Assembly (NCBI RefSeq): GCF_018143015.1
Contig: NC_054740.1
Span: 16,785,190 to 16,849,189, forward strand
Length of the DNA: 64,000 nt
Source: Lytechinus variegatus
Taxonomy: Eukaryota; Echinodermata; Echinoidea; Temnopleuroida; Toxopneustidae
Direction: 5' to 3'
Part shown: positions 33,264 to 43,545 of the stretch, piece by piece
Layout: each line of letters opens with the position of its first letter
How positions within the stretch are numbered: position 1 is the stretch's first letter
Position numbers and translations under genes: made by a program
The notes under the pieces: model-generated
The model's input: the letters and a program-made list of their open reading frames with translations, nothing else
The model's database searches: none
Told to the model about the DNA's origin: nothing

Positions 33264-34684
33264 CAGGGGCCACGGAACCGGGGGAGGGGGGGGGAGGGGC
33301 CACTTTTTTCTAAAACCTGTGTACAAAAACGTAACAAGTGGAATGCCTCTGGCCGTCTCACCTGCATCACGCAGTTCAATATAGTAGCAGTGCTGACTTT
33401 GCATACTACTCTAACTCGCACAAGATGTTCAGTGATACATGGTTACTCTTATGTCCTCTTTTTATGAACTAGACCAATAAACTTACAGAGATATGATGGT
33501 TATTCAACAAAAAACCCCAACATGGCCAAAGTTCATTGACCTTACATGACCTTTGACCTTGATCATGTGACCTGAAACTGGAACAGGATGTTCAGTGATA
33601 CTTGATTACTCTTATGTACAAGTTTCATGAATCAGATCCATAAACTTTCAAAGTTATGATGGTAATTCAACAGATACACCCAATTCGGCTAAAGTTCATT
33701 GACCTTTGACCTTGGACATGTGACCTGAAACAAGCACAGGATGTTCAGTGATACTTGGTTACTCTAATGTCCAAGTTTAACGAACTAGACCAATAAACTT
33801 TCAAAGTTATGATGGTAATTCAACAGATACCCGATTCGGCCAAAGTTCATTGACCCTAAATGACCTTTGACCTTAATCATGAGACCTGAAACTTGCACAA
33901 AATGTTCAGTGATGCTTGATTACTATTATGTCCAAGTTTCATGAATAAGATCCATAAACTTTCAAAGTTATGATGGGAATTCAACAGATATCCCCAATTT
34001 GGCCAAAGTTCATTGACCCTAAATGACCTTTGACCTTGATCATGTGACCTGAAACTTGCACAAAATGTTCAGTGATGCTTGATTACTATTATTTCCAAGT
34101 TTCATGAATCAGATCCATAAACTTTCAAAGTTATGATGGGAATTCAACAGATATCCCCAATTCGTCCAAAGTTCATTGACCCTAAATGACCTTTGACCTT
34201 GGTCATGTGACGTGAAACTCATGCAGGATGTTCATTGATACTTGATTAACCTTATGTCCAAGTTTCATGAACTAGGTCCATATATTTTCTAAGTTATGAT
34301 GACATTCCAAAAACTTAACCTCAGGTTAAGATTTCGATGTTGATTCCTCCAACATGGTCTAAGTTCATTGACCCTAAATGACCTTTGACCTTGGTCATGT
34401 GACATGAAACTCTAATAGGATGTTCAGTAATACTTGATTAACCTTATGGCCAAGTTTTATTAACTAGGTCCATATACTTTCTAAGTTATGATGTCATTTC
34501 AAAAACTTAACCTCAGGTTAAGATTTGATGTTGACGCCGCCGCCGCCGCCGTCGCCGTCGCCGTCGGAAAAGCGGCGCCTATAGTCTCACTTTGCTTCGC
34601 AGGTGAGACAAAAATGACCATATGATTGTGATTTTTAGCATGGTCAGCCCCCCCCCCACTTTGAAAACCGTTCCACAGTCCCTG
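33264..34684. mobile_element. hAT-like MITE split by a DR1-bearing element
   Basis: The outer ends CAGGGGCCACGGAACC and GGTTTT...GTTCCACAGTCCCTG are imperfect inverted repeats next to G- and C-runs. A possible diverged target duplication is CAATACAA against CAATTTAA (6 of 8 if one base is shifted). The middle (about 33340-34612) is a different element, so this is nested. Confidence 0.55.
33340..34612 (+). mobile_element. Non-autonomous TIR element with DR1-bearing subrepeats (copy 2)
   Basis: The left end is CCGTCTCACCTGCAT and the right end TTCGCAGGTGAGAC, an inverted repeat. The body is 6-7 tandem subrepeats of about 153-192 bp. Six carry an exact TGACCTTTGACCT (starts 33547, 33700, 33861, 34024, 34187 and 34379), usually followed by a CATGTGAC word. 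The right end has a run of CCGCCGTCGCCGTCGG. No transposase frame. Confidence 0.8.
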
Positions 34685-35630
34685 CAATTTAACAATAACA
34701 CAAAGATATTGGATTGGAAAATGATGTATGTGGAAAGTGGAAAGCCAACAATTTCTTACATCATCATAATCATTCACAGTACATGTAAGTACATGCATCA
34801 GTGCTATTTTAAAATTAATGTCTATCAAGGTCTGCATAATTATATTTTCTTGGGGGGGGGAGACGCGTACAATTTTTTTGAAGAATCATGAAAGCAAGGG
34901 AGCGAAGAGCAACTGAGCTTGTCATTTGAGCACTTACATGTATGCACATTGAAGGATTTCTTGCACACTTTTGAATTTTGTGGCAATTTTCAGCAAAAAA
35001 ATGTAGGTTTTCAAAATATCTGGGGGTAACTGCTCCCCCACTTTGTACAGCCATGTCTATGAAAGTTGCTCACAAGGAATTTTAAGATTGATATGAAATG
35101 ATATCTACTCTTTTTCTTTTATATTTCAGGACAAATGTCAATATTTTAAAACAAATCATAACCATAGGGTTAGGGTTAGTTATATTGTAAAATGTAAAAC
35201 TTGCTAACAAGGTTCCTGTCATCAGGTCCATAAAAATACATGTACATCTACCCCGTACATCTATGGTACCAGTAAATCCTAAAATTATGAAAGCTAGACA
35301 CACTAATGGCATTGAATGATATTAAAACTTTATGAGTTTCTTAATCCAACATGCAATGTACGTTGTACATGAAGGTGTAGACCAATACAATAACTGCATA
35401 CCGGTATATGTTCTACTGGTGACCACTGCACTAGAGTAGAGACACACAGAGCTCGATCCGGTAGACCCATTCATTTCACCTTACAGCAAAAGTTGAATGC
35501 AACATTTGTTATTCATACGTATTGTTATTTATATCAAACAAAAATTTCAAAAGGGTCATTATTAATGCCAGTTCAACCTCGTTCAAACCTGAGAAAAATT
35601 ATGGCTCATTAGTCTGACATCGCCTTGTGT
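34685..35630. other. FBXL intron filler
   Basis: No coding sequence is seen. A G-run near 34852 and a C-rich stretch near 35030 look like ends of a small G-rich-ended MITE, but I could not pair them with a target duplication. Confidence 0.35.
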
Positions 35631-36227
35631 TTAAAGGACAAGTCCACCCCAACAAAAACTTGATTTAAATAAAAGAGAAAAATTCAACAAACATAACACT
35701 GAAAATTTCATCAAAATCGGATGTAAAATAAGAAAGTTAGGGCATTTTAAAGTTTCACTTCATTTCACAAAACAGTCATATGCACATCTCAGTCGGTATG
35801 CAAATGAGGAACTGATGACATCACTCACTATTTCTTTTGTATTTTATTATATGAAATATTTTTATTTTCTCGTCATTGTCATGTGAAATGAAGTTTCATT
35901 CCTCCCTGAACACGTGGAATTCCATTATTTTAACATTTTGTGCTTCAGGCAAGGAGATCCTAATCATCAAATTTGTAAAAATTGAAATATTGTATAATTC
36001 AAACAATAAAAAACAAAAGAAATAGTGAGTGAGTGACATTATCGACTCTCTCATTTGGATGTAACTGGCTCGTTCATATAACTATTTGGTTAAAAATAAG
36101 CAAAACTTTGAAATGTTATAACTTTCTTATTTTACATCCAATTTTGATAACATTTTCAGCATTGTGCTTGTCTGATTTTTCTCTATTGATTCAAATCAAC
36201 ATTTTTCTGAGGTGGACTTGACCTTTA
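35631..36227. mobile_element. TTAA-target foldback MITE, copy 3 (best preserved)
   Basis: It starts TTAAAGGACAAGTCCACC and ends GGTGGACTTGACCTTTAA, giving TTAA at both ends and an inner inverted repeat. The two long arms (TTTCATCAAAATCGGATGTA and its partner) fold back. TTAA targets are used by piggyBac and Kolobok families; which one drives this MITE is unknown. Confidence 0.85.
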
Positions 36228-36788
36228 AGCTTTGAGGGCGATATTGTGACACATTTGTGAAGTCGGAAAATGACCAGAAAAAGCCTTCCTTCATTCATAC
36301 ATCGGCGTCAAGAAAACACAATTTTGCTCAACTGTTTTGTATTTTCATTATCAAATGACCTTTTCAAACTGAAAATCATGTTTGAAAAGAAAGAAAATTG
36401 ATGTTTCATCGAAGAGCAATATGAGAGAGAAAATAAAACCTGGAAGTCAGATCTCACGAAACTCGTTATTTTCAAGATCATCTCTGTATGGATTATTATG
36501 GAACTCAAAGTAGGGTTGGGCCTAGTCCGCACGATGTAAGTTTTAAATCAGTGTAACAATTTCAGAGAGCATAATTTTTTTTCCGATACAGCTATACAGA
36601 CCATTTAAAAAAAAAAAAGTTTGAGTGTTTGTAAGACTAAGAAATTGTGTTATTGATCTCGCCAATTTAACATGGCTACAGATAGGAAAATGTCTTAAAC
36701 TCGAACCGGCTGTGATGTAGCTACTGACTGTCTATTCTATTCTAGACTAGGCCTATAACTATTATAAGTTATTCATGACTTGTTATTA

Positions 36789-36902
36789 CGACTTACTTAG
36801 ACAGGAATAACCGTCGTTTCTGGGGATTTATTTAATAATTTCTGACATTTTATGATTTTACTATTAACAACCAAAATACAGAGACTGAAGCTTTTGGTCT
36901 AG
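36789..36902 (+). mobile_element. Short copy of the TAGAC-ended element
   Basis: It begins TAGACAGGAATAACCGTCG and ends CTGAAGCTTTTGGTCTA. Both ends match the 818-bp insertion at 54632-55449 in reverse orientation. Most of the interior is missing, so it is an internally deleted copy. Confidence 0.75.
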
Positions 36903-37149
36903 TTAAGAATAAGATGTACTAAAGCGTGTGATGTGACGATATAGTCGGTACACCCAAGCCTAGCCAAGGCCAAGCAACAAGGCAGCTTAACCCCAAATTC
37001 CAGCCCTATGGTTTCGGCGTAACCTTCTCTGTAGAACCGCTGAAATCCCGGCAGTAACTTAGCGTAGGACTAGCCTAACGAATAAATAGGCCTAGGATAA
37101 AAAAAACTCCCATAAAAATCCATGTTAATATGTTAACTACTAAACTTAC

Positions 37150-37173
37150 CTCTTGAGGTAAACGTTCTGCCAT
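37150..37173 (-). CDS. FBXL9: F-box/LRR protein, first coding exon
   Basis: It encodes MAERLPQE and ends in phase 0 at the donor GAG then GTAAGT (intron from 37149). The start at 37173 has A at -3 and G at +4. A weaker in-frame ATG two codons earlier (37179) could add MN. The LPQE motif is the first part of the F-box, completed by the exon at 30113-32020, which is the main reason for the join. Confidence 0.8.
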
Positions 37174-37321
37174 ATTCATAAAATACACTTCACTTTCTAC
37201 GATGATATTGACTTCAAGTGCCTCTGGGTTTGGATATTTAGGTAACAGCGAAATAACCAACACAAGTCAGAACTTATGTAAACATTGAAAATCACATGCA
37301 CATATGCGAAATCATTAGCTT

Positions 37322-37333
37322 CGCGCATGCGCA
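37322..37333. promoter_or_regulatory. NRF1-type palindrome, FBXL promoter
   Basis: CGCGCATGCGCA matches the NRF1 site form (YGCGCAYGCGCR) completely. It lies 150 bp upstream of the minus-strand start codon. NRF1 sites of this kind are typical of housekeeping promoters. No TATA box is evident. Confidence 0.6.
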
Positions 37334-38230
37334 AATTTTGAGGGCATCGTTATGATATTGGGGGCAGGGGTGGGGGGGGGGGCGTGGCGAATTAATATTA
37401 CGTTACACAATCCCGGGCACAAATAGATTTACTAGTAGGCCTGTATATTGCAATCTTCGTCCATAAAGCCTCCATCACACTTATTCGGAATCAGCAGGAA
37501 TCAAGCAGAAGCTGGAACGAAAAAATATTTTTTTTTAATCTAGAAATTTTGTCTTGTCTTGTCTTTCCGTTGATGCCCACAATCAAAGTGTTGATTATTA
37601 TGGCAAAGTTTTAGGGAGGAACTTATGAATTTACCAAACTGGAGTTGAAATTCAGAAAAGTGACCAGGTGAATCGTCAAAATGAACCGCAATGGAGTAAG
37701 ATTGGTAATTTGTGCTAACTTCGTGCTACATTCTAGGCGCATTCTATAAACATTCTGAGCGGATTCTGAGTGCATTCGAAATATTTTTGTCATTTCTTTT
37801 GGCCGTCCCGAAAGATTTGGTCATGTTCAAAACATTCGAGGGGTATTTTCGAACTGGTGGTCGAACAATATAGTCCTTTCATTCCCGCCAATTCTGCTTG
37901 ATTCGGAATAAGTGTGATGGTGGCTTTATACATGTACTATACACTAAAAATCTCTATAGTCGGGATGCATCGTTTTACTTACACAAGCAAACGGAAGAAG
38001 AATTTACATAAATTGCAGGGAATATAATCAAAATGAATAAAACATAGAGGGATATCGCTAAAAAAATATCTGTGATAGGATCCCAAAATTCATCACAACA
38101 ATAACAGTGGGCACTTAGAAATTAATTATTATTATTTCATTTGGAAAGGGACAAGGATGTCTCTACAGTACAAGTCCAGGATGCCTGGGAAAGGAAAAAG
38201 TAAAACAAATAGCTGTAGCCCGCAGACTTT
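37334..38230. other. Intergenic, no gene seen
   Basis: A G-run near 37370 and two inverted-looking segments (TTCGGAATCAGCAGGAATC near 37482 and CTGCTTGATTCGGAATAAG near 37894) suggest a degraded TIR element of about 450 bp (near 37463-37925, flanked by AAGCCTCCATCACACTT and its inverse). Confidence 0.45.
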
Positions 38231-38242
38231 CAACCCCGACAT

Positions 38243-38397
38243 GGGGCCAGTTTCATAAAGGACTTGTAACTGTTGTAACTTTGCCATTATTGCAACCACC
38301 ATGGAAAGATGGAAACCTTGATTATGATTGGCTGCTGAGCCCTGTTACCATGGTAGTTGTCATAATGGCAAAGTTGCAACAGTTACAAGTCCTACAA
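38243..38397. mobile_element. Foldback MITE, about 155 bp
   Basis: ATAAAGGACTTGTAACTGTT followed by GTAACTTTGCCATTAT is mirrored by ATAATGGCAAAGTTGC and AACAGTTACAAGTCCT. The two arms are about 40 bp, with a CCATGGAAAGATGG/CTGAGCCCTGTTACCATGG centre. Confidence 0.8.
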
Positions 38398-39030
38398 ATT
38401 TTCACAATTGATTGCATTGACTATAAAATCAAGCGTACGATACTTGTAAGATGACATCCTATAATAAAAACACATAGTACATAGAATAAAGGAATAATAA
38501 CTCGGCTAGAATATGTAAGAGCAAGAACTTGCCGTGGCCTCTTATGATCGAGATGCAGCATTTATGTGAGTCTTTGAAAGGAAGAGGCTGCCGGGGAAGC
38601 ATAGCAATAATTTGTCCAACTCCTTTATATTAGTCCAAGTTTTCGACCAGTGTAAATGGTCTTCCTCAAGGCCTTCCTATGAAAATATGTATAGGCCTAT
38701 ATATGAAAAATATGAGTAATCTGAAAATTGCTATTTTATATTAAACATACAGTATTGATATTAGCCTGGTATACATGGTAATTTAAGTAAAAGCAGTTGA
38801 AAATAATAGGTAAGGTCTTTTTTTTTATAATCTTATATGGTTGGAAATGGTTGAACGTCGGGAAAAAATAAGCTTGTGTATATCAAAACAAAAAGAAAGG
38901 TTATCGGTTGGATAATTATGCACTGTTGATACAGGGGTGGCGGAGCGAAGTTGAGAGTGGGGGGGGGGGGGGCACAGGGAAAAAGGGAACTTTTTCTTTC
39001 GAAAAGAGCACTATGAAAAGAAATATATAT

Positions 39031-39291
39031 CTAGTGGCGTAAAATTTTGAAGGGGCTATTTTGTTGTATCACACAAAATTTTTCAAGAAGGTGCATGAGA
39101 GCAAAGCGAGTGAGCAAAAATGTTGACATTTTCATAACAAAAATCCTTTTCTGATATAGATTTTGGAATAATATTTAAAAAATAATATATTTCATCCCTC
39201 TCTCTTTCCCTTTTTCCTCTATTCTTTTTTCTTGGTCGTAAAAGAGGGGGGGGGGAGCCCCACTTAGCTCCCCCCATTATGTATGCCACTG
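39031..39291. mobile_element. hAT-like MITE
   Basis: The ends CTAGTGGCGTA and TATGCCACTG are inverted and resemble CAGTGGCGTA. The interior has a G-run/C-run pair near the right end. The flanking 8-mers are similar but not identical (TATATATC, TTTATCTA). Confidence 0.55.
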
Positions 39292-39464
39292 TTTATCTAG
39301 TCCACTCATAATTAGGATTCATGAACGTTCAGGAAGCATTATTCTTACGAGCTTTTTCCTTCATAAATGAAATAAAAATGAGAATTGTTTTCTTGTTTCA
39401 AAGGGGGGCTCATTAGCGGCATAAAACGGTTCCTTCGCAGGTATGAAAGGTTTATTTTCATTTC

Positions 39465-39790
39465 GTCCAATTGCCAACCCGTCATCAGTTCGTCCAATAT
39501 CTACATGGTCTAATTGCCATTTCGTCTACTCACCATTTTGTGTTAATAACCAGTTGGTTCAATAGCCATTCAGTCCATATCCCATTTTGGTCTAATTAGA
39601 CTAAGCGTTATTGGGCAAAATGAATAAAAATAAAACGAATATTAGACCAACTATTTGTTAGACGAAATGGTCATAGACGAACTAGTGATTAGACGAAGTG
39701 ATGATTGGAACAATTAAATAGTTATTGGACCAAATAGTTTTTAGACGAAAAGTTGATAGACGGAATGGCATTAGACTAAATGAAGGTATA
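39465..39790. repeat. Large inverted array of GTCTAATTG / AGACGAAATGG words
   Basis: The left arm (39465-39600) repeats the idea TTCGTCCAATTGCCA / GGTCTAATTGCCATTT about every 20-25 bp. The right arm (39630-39790) carries the reverse-complement words (TAGACGAAATGG, TTAGACGAAGTG, TTGGACCAAATAG). A related word, AGTCTAATGACCACTT, occurs near 23770 and 24028. Confidence 0.7.
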
Positions 39791-40227
39791 TAGACCATGG
39801 GCGAGTTGGCAGTGGACAAATTGGCAAAGGGGCATGCACAGAACACTTACGTGAGGGGGCATTTTTGGAAGCAATTTCGGGCACTGATAGTAGAAATGGC
39901 ACTTGCTAAACACATAAAACTGGCTCTCATGCAGGTGGAAGGGGTTTGAGAGGGCATTATTTGGTAAAATTGGCATACGAGAACTTAAGGGCACTTAAAC
40001 GGGTCCATGTCAGTTGAAAGGGACATGTCAGAAAACGATAGAGAGGGGGCATTTTCAGTAAAAGCACTTTTACCATATATACGGGAAAGGCCGAGAAAGG
40101 GCAGTTGGTAACACCTAAAACGGGTCCTCCTCAGGTGAAAGGGCCACAGAACACGTTCGAGAGGGGGCACTTTCGGTAAAATTTGGCACTCATATACGAG
40201 AAAGGGCACTTGGTAAAACCCAAAACG

Positions 40228-40380
40228 AGAAAAGAGAAAAATCAAACAAGCATAACATTAAAAATTTCATCAAAATCGGATGTCAAATAAGAAAGTTATG
40301 ACATTCTTAATTTTCGCATGATAATTTCACAAAACAATTACATGTATATGCATATCGAAATTTACACCTAAAAACTGCAC
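40228..40380. mobile_element. TTAA MITE arm fragment
   Basis: One arm of the GGACAAGTCC family is present (AAATTTCATCAAAATCGGAT onward), without ends. Confidence 0.6.
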
Positions 40381-40947
40381 ACTCTGTTCATGTTTCGTAA
40401 ATCATGAAAAGGATTAGTAATTGAAAATCTTCCTACATTAATAATGCTAGCGCAAAACGCGAGCAGAAAATTGTTGATATTTTGTGGTCTGAAACTGGAT
40501 AATGATTTAAATAGAGAACAAGTTGCGTATCTGATTTCGATCTAGAATTTGGTATTCTAAATACCTTTTTATCATGAAAATCAATTACAATGAAAGAAGG
40601 GTAAATTTAAGCTTTGTATTTCAAATACTTTCTAGGAAAATTGTGAGGTGGATATGGATCACAGTTTAAAAAGAGCTGATATTAATATTATTACTTTGAG
40701 TTTTGACATAGGACTGGGACATTCTATTAGGACATTATGTCATTATTATTTTGAAAAGGATGACTATCTTCCTATTTCTCTTCCTTAGCGCGATATTAAA
40801 CTTGTCGATATTCCATTCTGAAAAGGGACAATTTGATTACTGAATTGATATCTTATTCATTAATATAAGCCTAATGAGAGCGCGAAATCTTTTTATATCA
40901 TGACCTGAAAACTGGACATTTACTGCATTTTTGTAATTATGAATAAG

Positions 40948-41266
40948 CAGGAGCGGATCCAGGGGGGCACAGGGGGCACGTGCCCCCCCCCCCCCTTGAG
41001 AAGCAAAATTAAAGATATGTAATGTAAAAATGCTATGAAAACAGAGGTGTGCCCAGGGGGCACACCTCAAAAAAAAAGGTCTTCAGGTTCGAAAGAGGGG
41101 CCCTCTTTCGAACCTGAAGACCTTTTTTTTCCTTGTCAATTTTTTTTTCGGGTACGAAATATCCTTTATATGTGGTTAAAGATCCTTTTTTTTGCTTGCC
41201 AAATTTTTTCGGGGACGAAATATCCTTAATTTCATCCTTTTTTTGAAAATCCTGAATCCACCCCTG
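40948..41266. mobile_element. hAT-like MITE with strong internal palindromes
   Basis: The ends CAGGAGCGGATCCAGG and CCTGAATCCACCCCTG are inverted. The flanking 8-mers TGAATAAG and TGCATGAG differ at two positions. The interior contains two perfect hairpins (41044-41068 and 41070-41130) and TTTGCTTGCCAAATTTTT words shared with other MITEs here. Confidence 0.65.
41070..41130. repeat. Perfect 30-bp-arm palindrome
   Basis: Arms 41070-41099 and 41101-41130 are exact reverse complements around a single G (41100). It is preceded by a separate hairpin, GAGGTGTGCCC / GGGCACACCTC, with a 3-nt loop (41044-41068). Confidence 0.95.
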
Positions 41267-41898
41267 TGCATGAGTTAATATCTTTTTTAAAAAATCAATG
41301 CGAGCGCAAATCTCGAGCAGAAATTTTTGATAAACTGTCATGAAAATGGGATTAATTAAGTAATTTGTTTTAGGATTAATATTGAGATATACTAGTACAT
41401 AAATCACCAATCAAAATGCGAGCGTGCAGCACTAGCTCACACGATTTGTCAATCTGACTTGAATAGGGATATTTTTTTGAGAACTTTATGGAATACAGGA
41501 AAATAATGAATGTTAATATTCAGACCATAAAATAAAAATGTACGAGATCTCGTCATCTTATCCTTTTCCCTAAGAGATGTAGACATGACGAGATAATTAT
41601 GAACATCTGGGTGGCGCTTTTAAGCTTCCATAATAATTGTATTCTAAGGATTTGATGGTACATGTATATTATATGATGTTTCCTCGCTGATATAATTGCC
41701 AATAGGGCGCGGAGAGGGAGAGGGTGTTGAATCCAAATTGGTATAAAAAAAAATTACAGGAAATTTGCAAAATGTCCTGTGTATAAACAAAGGAGAACAC
41801 ATCGAATTGTCAAGACATCAACTTCTGGAAAAACATTCATATCTAGAATTTTTTTAACAAACATGCATTTAATATGTTGACTTTGCTGGCTTTCCATT

Positions 41899-41925
41899 GT
41901 TGCGATTGATCGGATCAATCGCAAC
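41899..41925. repeat. Perfect 13-bp-arm palindrome
   Basis: GTTGCGATTGATC, one G, then GATCAATCGCAAC. The same TGCGATCAATCGC theme ends the MITE at 43106-43328. Confidence 0.8.
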
Positions 41926-42084
41926 TCTTTGTAAGACGGGCCCAGATGATAAGATCTTGGATCTTGTCATGTCTACATAAAAGAGATGATCAGATGGCAA
42001 GATCTCGGATCTCGACATGTCTACATCTTGAAGAGAATAGATGGCAAGATATCAGAGCTCGTCATGTCTACATCATGTACTGTG

Positions 42085-42368
42085 CACTGTTAGAAAATTT
42101 GTCCTTAAAATAAAAGAAGTTCCTGCAGCAGAGTCTCGAGAACACCCGTAATCTTACCAAATTGCGTAATCTTACAGGAAATTGGTATTGGGTGTATGGA
42201 ACATTACAAATTTCCTTTAATAAAACACCCTTTTCCCCTTTTTAAACAGACCTGATCTGTTAAATTGCAGAAAAATTCCTGTTTTATGAATTTACAGAAT
42301 GATTCTGTGATTGCTCTTTGCAAAATACTCTTTATTTTTTCTGTAAAATCAGGGTATTTTTAACAGTG
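42085..42368. mobile_element. CACTGTTA-ended MITE
   Basis: The ends CACTGTTAGAAAATTT and ATTTTTAACAGTG are inverted. The flanks rejoin as a unit of the tandem repeat (ACATCNTGT...GGGAGAGATG, as at 43521-43542), which supports an insertion. Confidence 0.7.
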
Positions 42369-42390
42369 TGGGAGAGATGCCCGGGGGGGG

Positions 42391-42915
42391 GGCACTTCCA
42401 TTGACGAGTGGATACCATGCGCGACCATGGGGTCTCGAAAAGCACACTATTTCCATATTCTGAAAATGCAACTATTAACAAGTATTGGCGTCTCAAACCC
42501 TACCCTTAACAAGTATCGAAAACAAAACGATACTCTTGGCAAGTATTCCCTGAAATGAACCCCTAAACAAGTACAGCGATATATTGTTGTCACGGGTCCG
42601 TCGGTCGTCGGTTTTACCTTTACACACCATTTGGTTTCGTACGGCCCCACCTTCCACAACTCGCGTAAATCGGACTCTATAAAACACGTAGTGTTGGGGC
42701 AAAAAGGACATCCTTTATAAAACATTTGAATTTTGTTTTATCATCCCCGGAAATTTGACCCTAAACACGTAGCTTTCCTAGCGAAATATATTATAGGCCC
42801 TACCCTTTTTTCATAATTTTTGTGTTTTGACACCTATTTATCACGTTACTTGAAAAAGACACCCTTTTTACGTGTTTTTGGTCGCGCATGGTATCCACTC
42901 GTCAATGTAAGTGCC
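42391..42915 (+). mobile_element. GACGAGTGG-ended TIR repeat, copy 3 (full length)
   Basis: The ends GGCACTTCCATTGACGAGTG and CACTCGTCAATGTAAGTGCC are inverted, with G- and C-runs just outside. The interior has the family's spaced words (TAACAAGTATTGG, AACACGTA). Non-coding. Confidence 0.85.
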
Positions 42916-42927
42916 ACCCCCCCCCCG

Positions 42928-43485
42928 GGCCCTACCCTTAACAAGTATTGGAAACAATTAAAACGATACTATTTGCAAAAAAGTATTCCTGAGCCCAATT
43001 CAGTACAGCGTTATGTCATGCTGGGTCGTCGGTCGTCGGTTTTACCTTTACACACCATAATTAGTACGGCCCCACCTTCAACACCTCGCGCAAATCGGAC
43101 TCTAAGGGGGTGTTGCAAGAAAATATTTGCGATCAATCGCAAATACTCTGTTGCCATTTTTCAGTTGATTGATCACTTTTAACTTTAGCAAATTAGATTA
43201 CACTCCTTGTTTCATGGAGCAGATTAGCAATCAAACGCATTTTTGCAATTAATTGCACGGCATGTGTTTGATTTCGGGAATGAAAATAGACTTGCGATTG
43301 ATCGTAAGTTTCTTGCAATGCTCCATATAACGTAGTCTTGGGGCAGAAAGGACATCCGATTATAAAACATTCAAAAAGTGAATCTTGTTTTATCATCCCC
43401 GCAAATTTGACCCTAAACACGTATTGCTTTCCTATCGAAATAGATACTCTTTTTTCATATTTTCTGTGTATTTGACACCCTAGGT
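42928..43485 (+). mobile_element. GACGAGTGG-ended TIR repeat, copy 4, split by a MITE
   Basis: It lacks both TIRs but follows the family's interior order (ACCCTTAACAAGTATTGG to CTGTGTATTTGACACCCTA). It is interrupted at 43105/43329 by another MITE. Confidence 0.7.
43106..43328. mobile_element. TTGCAAGAAA-ended MITE nested in copy 4
   Basis: The left end GGGTGTTGCAAGAAAATATT plus TGCGATCAATCGCAA mirrors the right end TTGCGATTGATCGTAAG plus TTTCTTGCAATGCTCC. Confidence 0.75.
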
Positions 43486-43545
43486 TTTAGCACGGTTTTA
43501 GAATCCTCTAATCCTCATGTCTACATCCTGTGGGAGAGATGATCA

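Larger units (their letters stand above)
32021..37149 (-). other. FBXL intron 1 (5.1 kb)
   Basis: It has a GTAAGT donor (37144-37149) and an AG acceptor (32021-32022). It contains a GATA/ACAG microsatellite, the hAT-like element at 33264-34684 with a nested DR1 element, and a TTAA MITE at 35631-36227. A fragment of the element that splits the CR1-like LINE lies at 36789-36902. Confidence 0.8.
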
